Positions 41,458 to 47,392 of a stretch of 47,631 nucleotides of DNA are shown piece after piece. Every line of letters starts with the position of its first letter. Within the stretch, counting starts at the first letter, position 1. The DNA comes from Alphaproteobacteria bacterium (GTDB taxonomy: Bacteria > Pseudomonadota > Alphaproteobacteria > Micavibrionales > Micavibrionaceae). The position numbers and the translations under genes were made by a program. A model generated the notes under the pieces. It was not told the DNA's origin, did no database searches, and saw only the letters and a program-made list of their open reading frames with translations. Location: positions 1-47,631 of the forward strand of contig JAERIN010000008.1 in NCBI GenBank assembly GCA_016757515.1. The letters are read 5' to 3'.

Positions 41458-41616
41458 GCCGGGCCTATAGGCGCGCGTAAATAATAGGCGGCCCCGCGCT
41501 GGGCTGGGCCCGGCTGGGCTACCTGGGCGGTGAATACGCTGATAGCCCGGCTTAAGCCGGGCCTATAGGCGCGCGTAAATAATAGGCGGCCCCGCGCTGG
41601 GCTGGGCCCGGCTGGG
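41421..41616 (+). repeat. 98-bp tandem duplication including gene end and hairpin
   Basis: 41421-41518 is repeated at 41519-41616. Both copies carry the 18-base palindrome GCCCGGCTTAAGCCGGGC (41447-41464 and 41545-41562). The second copy repeats the last codons of the 79-aa gene without a start. Confidence 0.9.
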
Positions 41617-41624
41617 CTTTGGGG

Positions 41625-41692
41625 ATGATCCGACGGGTGAAGTGATCCGACGGGTGAAGTGATCCGACGGCTGAAGTGATCCAGCGGGTGAA
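41625..41692 (+). repeat. 17-bp repeat cluster B (4 units)
   Basis: Four units close to GTGATCCGACGGGTGAA, one with CTGAA. It separates the + strand cassette 2 from the - strand cassette 3. Confidence 0.9.
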
Positions 41693-41709
41693 GTGACGCG
41701 CCTCAGCTG

Positions 41710-41868
41710 CTACACCGCCCGCCCTACCACAGCAGTACCATCATTCACCGCCACCGGTACCCCAAAAGTCGGCACGCGCCCAAAAAACGCCCTGACCCCA
41801 GCGTAGTCAGCCAGCACCCGCGTTTCGGCTATAAACCCGTACCCGTTAAAAATGAAAACCTTAAACAT
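41710..41868 (-). CDS. Cassette protein 3, hypothetical (52 aa)
   Basis: A short ORF with a full cassette context: an inverted promoter array upstream, a leader with the GCGGCCCCGTAAACCTAAAAGGGG form, and ATG six bases after AGGGGC. The protein (MFKVFIFNGYGFIAETRVLA, VRAFFGRVPTFGVPVAV) is hydrophobic-aromatic and basic, perhaps a small beta protein. It is divergent from cassette 4. Confidence 0.6.
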   Translation of the reverse strand: MFKVFIFNGYGFIAETRVLADYAGVRAFFGRVPTFGVPVAVNDGTAVVGRAV

Positions 41869-41921
41869 TTTAGTGCCCCTTTTAGGTTTACGGGGCCGCC
41901 CTACGCTACCCCTCTCTTTTT

Positions 41922-42022
41922 ATAATAGCGCGAAAAGATTAACAAAAGGTTAATAACGGCAGATTATTTTATAGCGGAAAAGCTCAGCGAATTGGCCCCC
42001 AAAAAGATTAAGAAAATGTTAA
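41922..42022 (-). promoter_or_regulatory. CtrA-box promoter and upstream box, leftward
   Basis: On the - strand, TTAA-N7-TTAATC-N9-TATTAT (41922-41953) with a second box TTAA-N7-TTAA at 42008-42022, 69 bases upstream, joined by the GGGGGCCAATTCGCTGAGC spacer. Drives the 52-aa gene. Confidence 0.8.
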
Positions 42023-42062
42023 TTTTTCGGGCCTTAAAGTTTTTATTTTTAAGGCCACTATG

Positions 42063-42094
42063 TTAACGATTTGTTAACCTTTTCGCGCTATTAT
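42063..42094 (+). promoter_or_regulatory. CtrA-box promoter
   Basis: TTAA-N7 (CGATTTG)-TTAACC-N9-TATTAT, divergent from the 52-aa gene promoter; drives the ORF at 42151. Confidence 0.85.
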
Positions 42095-42150
42095 AAAAGG
42101 AGAGGGGGTAGCGTTGGGCGGCCCCATTTAACCTAAAGGGGGAAAATATT

Positions 42151-42498
42151 ATGACTTTATTTTTCAAAAACTTTGATAAAGGTGAGGCGCGTAAAAGTTT
42201 GGCCGGTGATGGGCCGGCGGGTAATAGCCCTGAGGAAAACGAGTGCTATTTTCCTGACTTAAATATAAAGGTTGGTAATGAACTTATAAAGCTTGATAGC
42301 TATGTTAATTTAAATAAAGGTGATGGGCCTTATATAAGTTTTTGCTTTCATAAAAGCCCGTTTGACTTAACCTATTTCTACAAAAGCTATAAATCCGCGG
42401 CTGATTTTATAAATGACTTGTGCTTGCTTAAAAGTAAATATAAGGTTTTAACACCGGCTTTACTTGAAAAAATGGGCTTTTTAACAGAAATGGCCTAA
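42151..42498 (+). CDS. Cassette protein 4 (115 aa), paralogue of cassette protein 5
   Basis: AAAGGGGGAAAA precedes the ATG. Shared blocks with the protein at 42871: ECYFPDLNIKVGNE versus ECYIPGLTIKTEDG, then YKSYKSAADFINDL versus EKTYKLASDFIGDI, and LLEKMGF versus ILKKMGF. The family is unknown to me. Likely a beta-rich domain with a C-terminal helix. The two genes have separate CtrA-box promoters and terminators, so they arose by cassette duplication and diverged. Confidence 0.7.
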   Translation: MTLFFKNFDKGEARKSLAGDGPAGNSPEENECYFPDLNIKVGNELIKLDSYVNLNKGDGPYISFCFHKSPFDLTYFYKSYKSAADFINDLCLLKSKYKVLTPALLEKMGFLTEMA

Positions 42499-42513
42499 TA
42501 GTAGGGCGGACTA

Positions 42514-42537
42514 GGGGCCCGGCGTAAACCGGGCCCC
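42514..42537 (+). terminator. GC-rich hairpin after cassette 4
   Basis: GGGGCCCGG-CGTAAA-CCGGGCCCC, a perfect 9-bp stem, followed by TTATTT. Confidence 0.8.
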
Positions 42538-42762
42538 TTATTTACGCGCGCCTATAGGCCCGGTTTCGGCTGGGCCCCCTTATTTACGCGCGCCTATAGG
42601 CCCGGTTTCGGCTGGGCTCGGCTCGGCTCGGCTCGGCTCGGCTCGGCAGTGACCCGGCGGGTGACCCGGCGGGTGAAGTGATCTGACGGGTGAAGTGATC
42701 TGACGGGTGAAGTGATCTGACGGGTGAAGTGATCTGACGGGTGAAGTGATCTGACGGGTGAA
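42538..42762 (+). repeat. 42-bp duplication, GGCTC repeats and 17-bp cluster C
   Basis: A 37-base segment (TTATTTACGCGCGCCTATAGG...) recurs with 42-base period (42538 and 42580), then about six GGCTC units, then one partial and six full 17-base repeats, five of them GTGATCTGACGGGTGAA (42661-42762). The cluster ends GTGATGCGCGAAAAA, directly before the next CtrA box. Confidence 0.9.
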
Positions 42763-42777
42763 GTGATGCGCGAAAAA

Positions 42778-42809
42778 TTAACACTTTATTAACCTTTTCG
42801 CGATATTAT
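42778..42809 (+). promoter_or_regulatory. CtrA-box promoter
   Basis: TTAA-N7 (CACTTTA)-TTAACC-N9-TATTAT; drives the ORF at 42871. The leader can form GGGTGGC/GCCGCCC. Confidence 0.85.
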
Positions 42810-42870
42810 AAAAGGAGAGGGGTGGCGCGGTGCCGCCCTTATTTAACCTAACTTAAAAGGGGTATCAAAA

Positions 42871-43236
42871 ATGACTATAAATATATTACCAGTGCCTAAG
42901 GCGGACTACGGGTTAAACCCGGCGGTAGTAGGGCCGGGTTATAATATTTATATAGGTGATGAGTGTTATATACCGGGCCTTACTATAAAAACTGAGGACG
43001 GCGTAAGTAAAACCCTTTATAGCTGTATTAATTTACACCTGGGTGACTTACAATTGGGGGCCGGTATTAACCTAGCCTATAGTATAGGTGAAGTGGATAC
43101 CGTTTTATGGGAGAAAACCTATAAACTAGCGTCAGATTTTATAGGTGATATAGTAGCCCTAACTAGTAAAAAAGGCGACTTTACCCCAGAAATACTTAAA
43201 AAAATGGGCTTTACGCCGTACTCTACTGTAAAATAA
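42871..43236 (+). CDS. Cassette protein 5 (121 aa), paralogue of cassette protein 4
   Basis: AAAAGGGG precedes the ATG. MTINILPVPKADYGLNPAVV, then YNIYIGDECYIPGLTIKTED and ILKKMGFTPYSTVK. Similar block order to the protein at 42151, with a longer N-terminus. Function unknown. It has its own promoter, hairpin and repeat cluster. Confidence 0.7.
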   Translation: MTINILPVPKADYGLNPAVVGPGYNIYIGDECYIPGLTIKTEDGVSKTLYSCINLHLGDLQLGAGINLAYSIGEVDTVLWEKTYKLASDFIGDIVALTSKKGDFTPEILKKMGFTPYSTVK

Positions 43237-43247
43237 CTTTACTTAAA

Positions 43248-43272
43248 GGGGCCCGGCTTACGCTGGGCCCCC
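43248..43272 (+). terminator. GC-rich hairpin after cassette 5
   Basis: GGGGCCC and GGGCCCC pair around a short GC-containing loop, followed by CTTATTT. Confidence 0.75.
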
Positions 43273-43301
43273 TTATTTACACGCGCCTATAGGCCCGGTT
43301 T

Positions 43302-43377
43302 CGGCTCGGCTCGGCTCGGCTCGGCAGTGACCCGGCGGGTGAAGTGATCTGACGGGTGAAGTGATCTGACGGGTGAA
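43302..43377 (+). repeat. GGCTC repeats and 17-bp cluster D (3 units)
   Basis: Four GGCTC-type units, then GTGACCCGGCGGGTGAA and two GTGATCTGACGGGTGAA (43327-43377). It ends GTGATGCGCGAAAAA before the next CtrA box, as in cluster C. Confidence 0.9.
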
Positions 43378-43392
43378 GTGATGCGCGAAAAA

Positions 43393-43424
43393 TTAACACT
43401 TTATTAACCTTTTCGCGGTATTAT
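43393..43424 (+). promoter_or_regulatory. CtrA-box promoter
   Basis: TTAA-N7 (CACTTTA)-TTAACC-N9-TATTAT; drives the ORF at 43482. Confidence 0.85.
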
Positions 43425-43481
43425 AAAAGGAGAGGGGGTAGCGTTAGGCAAGCCCCTATAACTCAAAGGGAGTACCATACC

Positions 43482-43715
43482 ATGAAAAGCACCATTTATG
43501 AAGCAGAGCTTTACGACCTCTTAAAATTCGCAAAGGCGTTCGCGAGCCTAGGCAGCGCGGTCCAAGACCAACTCGATGACCTGGCGAATGAGCGGTTTGA
43601 GCAGGTAAACCCAAACGCGCTGTACCTAATGGAGCAAAGGCTCTACGGGCAGAATGAAGAGCTCGACGATGTCATGAACACGCTCCGAGACATCTTAGAC
43701 GACACGACGGTCTAA
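43482..43715 (+). CDS. Cassette protein 6, hypothetical (77 aa)
   Basis: AAAGGGAGTACC precedes the ATG. MKSTIYEAELYDLLKFAKAF, LGSAVQDQLDDLANERFEQV and LDDVMNTLRDILDD indicate a small acidic all-helical protein. Base composition and codons are more like the main genome than cassettes 1-5. No family recognised. Confidence 0.65.
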   Translation: MKSTIYEAELYDLLKFAKAFASLGSAVQDQLDDLANERFEQVNPNALYLMEQRLYGQNEELDDVMNTLRDILDDTTV

Positions 43716-43783
43716 GCGGCCCGGCGGGTGAAGTGACCCGGCGGGTGAAGTGACCCGGCGGATGAAGTGATCTGACGGGTGAA
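43716..43783 (+). repeat. 17-bp repeat cluster E (4 units)
   Basis: Begins directly after the stop of the 77-aa gene: three (C/T)CCGGCGG(G/A)TGAA-type units and one GTGATCTGACGGGTGAA, then GTGATGCGCGAAAAA before the next CtrA box. Confidence 0.9.
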
Positions 43784-43799
43784 GTGATGCGCGAAAAAG

Positions 43800-43831
43800 T
43801 TAACCTTTTATTAACCTTTTCGCGTTATTAT
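43800..43831 (+). promoter_or_regulatory. CtrA-box promoter
   Basis: TTAA-N7 (CCTTTTA)-TTAACC-N9-TATTAT; drives the ORF at 43891. Confidence 0.85.
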
Positions 43832-43890
43832 AAAAGGAGAGGGGCAGCAATAGGCCGCCACCTAACACCGCAGCAAGGGAGACCAAGACC

Positions 43891-44220
43891 ATGTTTAAAC
43901 TTTACGATAAAAGCAACGCCATGGCCCGCGTCACGATAAAAGGCCGCCGCGCCTTGCACTATGACGGCCTTCACCTGGGTGATTGTGACGACCGGGTGTC
44001 CTATGAGTGGCACGACAGTTTTTATGTCGCCGGTCGCAGCAAAAAGGCCGGGCCGCGCATCCTGCCCACCGCTCACATCCCCGGCCTTCACTACACCGGG
44101 GCCCTGTACCCTGACGACCCCCTGAGCCTGGCAGAGCGCCTGGGCTTTTACAAGGGGGCCGTGGTGACCGTGCGCCCCATGAACGGCACATCGGGGCCGG
44201 GGTCCAGGCATGTACTTTGA
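43891..44220 (+). CDS. Cassette protein 7, hypothetical (109 aa)
   Basis: CAAGGGAGACC precedes the ATG. MFKLYDKSNAMARVTIKGRR and YEWHDSFYVAGRSKKAGPRI, then a Pro/Gly-rich end. Basic, beta-rich and His-containing (HIPGLHYTGALYP). No family recognised. GC-rich third positions fit the later cassettes. Confidence 0.65.
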   Translation: MFKLYDKSNAMARVTIKGRRALHYDGLHLGDCDDRVSYEWHDSFYVAGRSKKAGPRILPTAHIPGLHYTGALYPDDPLSLAERLGFYKGAVVTVRPMNGTSGPGSRHVL

Positions 44221-44265
44221 CCCCACGGGGAGCCCCGGCCCCCACAACGCGAAAGGAGAGGCGCT

Positions 44266-44331
44266 ATGGGAGAAATAGCAGACATGATCGAGGACGGCAC
44301 GCTTTGCCAAGTGTTCCGGCGGGTGAAGTGA
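44266..44331 (+). pseudogene. Truncated MGEIADM-type phage zinc protein
   Basis: AAAGGAGAGG precedes an ATG whose first 15 residues (MGEIADMIEDGTLCQ) match the start of a small phage protein family in which a CxxCG zinc motif follows. Here the first 17-base repeat takes over right after that Cys-Gln, adds six codons and ends the frame (VFRRVK stop). The gene is cut by the repeat cluster. Confidence 0.6.
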
Positions 44332-44361
44332 TCCAGCGGGTGAAGTGATCCAGCGGGTGAA
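44311..44361 (+). repeat. 17-bp repeat cluster F (3 units)
   Basis: GTGTTCCGGCGGGTGAA and two GTGATCCAGCGGGTGAA, overlapping the end of the truncated gene at 44266. Confidence 0.9.
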
Positions 44362-44374
44362 GTGATCTCACCCT

Positions 44375-45367
44375 TCACAACTCACCCCTCAAGCAGCTGA
44401 CAGTCATCGTCCGGCCATTCGCCCGAGATATAAGGATAGAGGCCTTCTGGCCCGCCCCCATGGCTCCAGGCCGAGCGACATAAAAGTCCTGGTCCCAGGC
44501 CCCTGAGTCCTTAAGAAAGCCCAGATTAATCGCGACCCCTCCCCCGTGCTTCACGGATGTTTGAGCTATGATGGCGCTCCGCCGCCTATCGCCCCAGGGG
44601 CACAAGTGGCCTTCCTCAGAGATATACGCATGGGCGAGGCGGGCCGGAGACTTGCCCTTGAAGGCCTTAAGTGCGGCCACAAATTCCGCATGCTTAAGGC
44701 CTAAGCGCCCGACAGGTACGGCACAGCGGGCGGCATCACTCTCAAACTTCCGGAGCGCTGCGACAAAGGCTTCCGCCTTATCGTCCGGGGCGCCACAAAG
44801 CGATGTAGCGCTGACCGGGCCAAATTCGCCCCGCACGCACACCGCCCCCCGCTCAGACGTAAAGATGGCCAGCTTGATGGTCTTGGCCTTGTACATTCGC
44901 GCGAGTTTGCAGAATGTGGCGAGGTCTTTCTTGCCCATGCGGACGCCCTTCATGTCTTCGGGCAAGACCAAGTCGGGGGTGTCGACAGAATGGATGCGAA
45001 ACTGGTCAGACGAGAATGCCTGCCCATAAGATGTAAAAAAGACCTCAGTGAAAGGGCCGCTGCGATGAAGGGCATCCGCCGCGAGCAAAAATGCCGCATC
45101 CCCGATGGGCACATTTATCTCAGCGCCTGTTGGTCGCAATGAACGGGCGAAAGCGCTCTCGGCCAGAACTTCCGCATAAACACTCACGCGCTCGAACGAC
45201 GCGCCGTCCTCAGTTATGTACTGCCCGTCTTCCAGCATTTCTTCTGGCCCGAGCACCTTCTGCACAAGGCAGTCCCCCGGAACATGGCGCAACTGGGCCA
45301 CGCCACCCTTCACATCGAACAATTTTAGGCCCGCGCGCTTCCTCGCGACTTTAAGCAGTTTTTTCAT
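44375..45367 (-). CDS. Hypothetical protein (330 aa)
   Basis: The largest gene of the cassette region. ATG follows AAAGGTGAAAACGCT. Alternating strands and helices (VPIGDAAFLLAADALHRSGP, FCKLARMYKAKTIKLAIFTS, VPVGRLGLKHAEFVAALKAF) end in a region (GVAINLGFLKDSGAW) that weakly recalls the last domain of a sliding clamp, but I would not assign that. No catalytic motif is clear. It is probably transcribed with the gene at 45396 from the leftward CtrA-box promoter at 45870. Confidence 0.65.
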   Translation of the reverse strand: MKKLLKVARKRAGLKLFDVKGGVAQLRHVPGDCLVQKVLGPEEMLEDGQYITEDGASFERVSVYAEVLAESAFARSLRPTGAEINVPIGDAAFLLAADALHRSGPFTEVFFTSYGQAFSSDQFRIHSVDTPDLVLPEDMKGVRMGKKDLATFCKLARMYKAKTIKLAIFTSERGAVCVRGEFGPVSATSLCGAPDDKAEAFVAALRKFESDAARCAVPVGRLGLKHAEFVAALKAFKGKSPARLAHAYISEEGHLCPWGDRRRSAIIAQTSVKHGGGVAINLGFLKDSGAWDQDFYVARPGAMGAGQKASILISRANGRTMTVSCLRGEL

Positions 45368-45395
45368 AGCGTTTTCACCTTTCTAATCCGTTGTG

Positions 45396-45812
45396 TCATG
45401 CGACATTATTCCTCATTGATTGCTGATGAAGAGCTTTCAAGAAAGTCTCTATGACTTGCCTGTTTTTCCAGCCTTTCTTCATATCCCAAATCCACGCCAA
45501 ATTATGATTGGTGTCTGTTATAAGGTATGCCAGGACGATGGGCTTGCCTTTTCTGAAGTGACGCAAACAGAAAAATATCATTCTTCTATTCTGGCAGTAC
45601 CCTCTTATCTCATGTTTTACCCAGCTTGGTATGTAGCTCGGCAAATTATTCAAATCATATTGCAGCAATTCTCCCTTTTCAAACGAATGCCTATTGCATT
45701 CAAGATCATTTTCGCTCCGAATGTAGCTGGAGAATTGCGTTTCTGTTATGGCATTCCCCATTGAGGGAAAATGCCCATTGTAATTTTTATGTGCACAATC
45801 AAATCTAATCAT
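45396..45812 (-). CDS. Hypothetical protein, Cys/His/aromatic-rich (138 aa)
   Basis: CAGGAGAGGAGACC precedes the ATG. The sequence is AT-rich and unlike its neighbours in base use: MIRFDCAHKNYNGHFPSMGN, SWVKHEIRGYCQNRRMIFFC, VLAYLITDTNHNLAWIWDMK. It could be an acetyltransferase-like or other small enzyme fold, but nothing is conserved enough to say. First gene after the leftward CtrA-box promoter. Confidence 0.65.
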   Translation of the reverse strand: MIRFDCAHKNYNGHFPSMGNAITETQFSSYIRSENDLECNRHSFEKGELLQYDLNNLPSYIPSWVKHEIRGYCQNRRMIFFCLRHFRKGKPIVLAYLITDTNHNLAWIWDMKKGWKNRQVIETFLKALHQQSMRNNVA

Positions 45813-45869
45813 GGTATGGTCTCCTCTCCTGAGTTATGGGGGGAGCCTTATTGCTCTCCCTCTCCTTTT

Positions 45870-45901
45870 ATAATATCGCGAAAAGGTTAACAAATCGTTA
45901 A
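45870..45901 (-). promoter_or_regulatory. CtrA-box promoter, leftward
   Basis: On the - strand TTAA-N7 (CGATTTG)-TTAACC-N9-TATTAT; drives 45812 to 44375. The leader can pair GGGAG with CTCCC. Confidence 0.85.
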
Positions 45902-45975
45902 AATTTTGATGCGCTCTGTACGAATATTTCACACCCAAATAGATATAAAAATTTCGACAGCATGATGTGGAAAAA

Positions 45976-46007
45976 TTAACACTTTATTAACCTTTTCGCG
46001 ATATTAT
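45976..46007 (+). promoter_or_regulatory. CtrA-box promoter
   Basis: TTAA-N7 (CACTTTA)-TTAACC-N9-TATTAT, divergent from the previous one; drives the two short ORFs at 46063 and 46203. Confidence 0.85.
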
Positions 46008-46062
46008 GAAAGGAGAGGGGGAGCGCTCTGCCCCCCCATAACCCAGAGAGAGGAAACAAATT

Positions 46063-46176
46063 ATGAGTATTATAGACATCGCTCTTTGCTTGGCTATGCT
46101 AGTATTTGCTGGTATAGTATGTCTTATAGTTGCGGAGGGGTTGCACCACTTGTTTACATCCGATTATAACGACTAA
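46063..46176 (+). CDS. Single-pass membrane micro-protein (37 aa)
   Basis: AGAGAGGAAAC precedes the ATG. MSIIDIALCLAMLVFAGIVC is followed by LIVAEGLHHLFTSDYND: one membrane segment at residues 4-24 and a short acidic tail. Such single-pass micro-proteins in phages often act on host membrane functions; no family is claimed. Confidence 0.6.
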   Translation: MSIIDIALCLAMLVFAGIVCLIVAEGLHHLFTSDYND

Positions 46177-46202
46177 CATAACCCAGAGAGGAAGGCCCCA
46201 TC

Positions 46203-46376
46203 ATGGCCAACGCGAAAACACCCGGCCAGCTCGCATATGAAGCCGAGCTTGTCTACGCGCCGACATACCCTTGCGGAAGGCCGCGCATCGCGTGGGACGA
46301 CCTGCCACAGTATGCGAAGAAGGCCTGGGAGGAAGACCCGACCCCTAGGCCGCTGCGACCAATACTGCCAGCATAA
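46203..46376 (+). CDS. Small conserved phage protein (57 aa)
   Basis: GAGAGGAAGGCCCC precedes the ATG. TPGQLAYEAELVYAP, then RIAWDDLPQYAKKAWEEDPT and PRPLRP: this matches the pattern TPxxxAYEA..W..L....R..WE..PTPR of a short protein found in many tailed phages. Function unknown. Second gene of its cassette. Confidence 0.65.
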   Translation: MANAKTPGQLAYEAELVYAPTYPCGRPRIAWDDLPQYAKKAWEEDPTPRPLRPILPA

Positions 46377-46423
46377 CTCAGAAAGGTGAAAATGCTATAA
46401 AAATCTGCTTAAAGTCGCGAAAA

Positions 46424-46455
46424 TTAACGATTTGTTAACCTTTTCGCGATATTAT
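46424..46455 (+). promoter_or_regulatory. CtrA-box promoter
   Basis: TTAA-N7 (CGATTTG)-TTAACC-N9-TATTAT; drives the ORF at 46512. The leader pairs GGGGC (46465-46469) with GCCCC (46481-46485). Confidence 0.85.
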
Positions 46456-46511
46456 AAAAGGAGAGGGGCAGCAATGGGCAGCCCCCATAACTCAGGAGAG
46501 GAGACCATATC

Positions 46512-46781
46512 ATGAAACGCCACGGAACATACACAGAGATTTTCCGAAACGACAGATGGGCGATATTTAAGGCACAAGGTGGGTTGAATCAAGTCCTGGC
46601 CAAAAATACCATAACGACAGAGACCCATGCCTTTGCTAGGTATACACACAAGCCCGCGTTTTTCGCAGAGACTGGAACCCCTCACAACTGGTTGCCAGCA
46701 TATGTCCGGGCCCGCGTTGCCAAGGCCCTGGGCTGCTGCGACACCCTCGCAGTAGGGAGGACGGTGCCTTGTGCCTACTAA
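46512..46781 (+). CDS. Hypothetical cassette protein (89 aa)
   Basis: CAGGAGAGGAGACC precedes the ATG. MKRHGTYTEIFRNDRWAIFK and FAETGTPHNWLPAYVRARVA: basic, with an aromatic N-terminal half and a Cys pair near the end (LGCCDTL). No family recognised. Followed by a hairpin and the last gene. Confidence 0.65.
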   Translation: MKRHGTYTEIFRNDRWAIFKAQGGLNQVLAKNTITTETHAFARYTHKPAFFAETGTPHNWLPAYVRARVAKALGCCDTLAVGRTVPCAY

Positions 46782-46798
46782 ACGCATTGTAAGACCAG

Positions 46799-46824
46799 AG
46801 CCCTAGGGCACAAATCCTAGGGCT
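46799..46824 (+). terminator. Hairpin between last two genes
   Basis: AGCCCTAGG-GCACAAAT-CCTAGGGCT, a 9-bp perfect stem; no T-run follows. Confidence 0.55.
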
Positions 46825-46864
46825 CGCGCCTTGCAATCCCGCAGGGAGAGAAAGGAGCGCCATC

Positions 46865-47143
46865 ATGGCTCAATCCAAAAGTTCACCCGGCCCATGGTCA
46901 ATCGTTAAGTCGCCCATCCCACTAGCAACGCCGCACGAGGTCGTCGACCGCGATGGGCGGGAGGTCGCACGCGTGCGCTGCATAAAAGACGCTCAGGCCA
47001 TGGTCGCCATGCCAGCGCTGAAACAGGCATGCCGGGCCGCGATTCTGGAATTGCGCCTGGGCATCAAGGCTGGGGATGTCCCCAACACGCCACGCCTCAG
47101 GGGCATTGTGTGGGCTTTGGAGAATGCCGCTGACCGGGCCTGA
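46865..47143 (+). CDS. Hypothetical protein (92 aa)
   Basis: AGAAAGGAGCGCC precedes the ATG. PGPWSIVKSPIPLATPHEVV, VDRDGREVARVRCIKDAQAM and ALENAADRA: a short beta region and two helices, GC-rich. It has the PGPW start and 'DAxxMxAMPxL' pattern seen in small phage proteins of unknown function. Last gene of the window. Confidence 0.7.
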   Translation: MAQSKSSPGPWSIVKSPIPLATPHEVVDRDGREVARVRCIKDAQAMVAMPALKQACRAAILELRLGIKAGDVPNTPRLRGIVWALENAADRA

Positions 47144-47156
47144 GTCGTTATCGCCT

Positions 47157-47206
47157 GGATCGCCGGGATCGCCGGGATCGCCGGGATCGCCGGGATCGCC
47201 GGGATA
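47157..47206 (+). repeat. 9-bp tandem repeat
   Basis: GGATCGCCG repeated five times with a further partial copy, just after the last gene. Confidence 0.9.
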
Positions 47207-47250
47207 GAGGTATAAAAGCCTATTATGGTGGGCTCGGCTTGGCTCTGGGG

Positions 47251-47386
47251 GTGATCCAGCGGGTGAAGTGATCCAGCGGGTGAAGTGATCCAGCGGGTGA
47301 AGTGATCCAGCGGGTGAAGTGATCCAGCGGGTGAAGTGATCCAGCGGGTGAAGTGATCCAGCGGGTGAAGTGATCCAGCGGGTGAA
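47251..47386 (+). repeat. 17-bp repeat cluster G (8 identical units)
   Basis: GTGATCCAGCGGGTGAA repeated eight times without change, the largest cluster. It runs up to the inverted repeat copy 2. The region 47144-47631 holds no supported gene. Confidence 0.97.
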
Positions 47387-47392
47387 GTGATT

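Noticed and set aside
42584-42784. Repetitive frame on the - strand (HFTRQITSP-type repeats)
   Set aside because: It is the 17-bp repeats read through; the same artefact appears at 46922-47495.
44375-45367. Sliding-clamp assignment for the 330-aa protein
   Set aside because: Only a vague resemblance of the last domain; no reliable three-domain pattern can be traced by eye.
40844-47386. 17-bp repeat clusters as CRISPR arrays
   Set aside because: The units are directly adjacent without spacers, and no cas genes are present.
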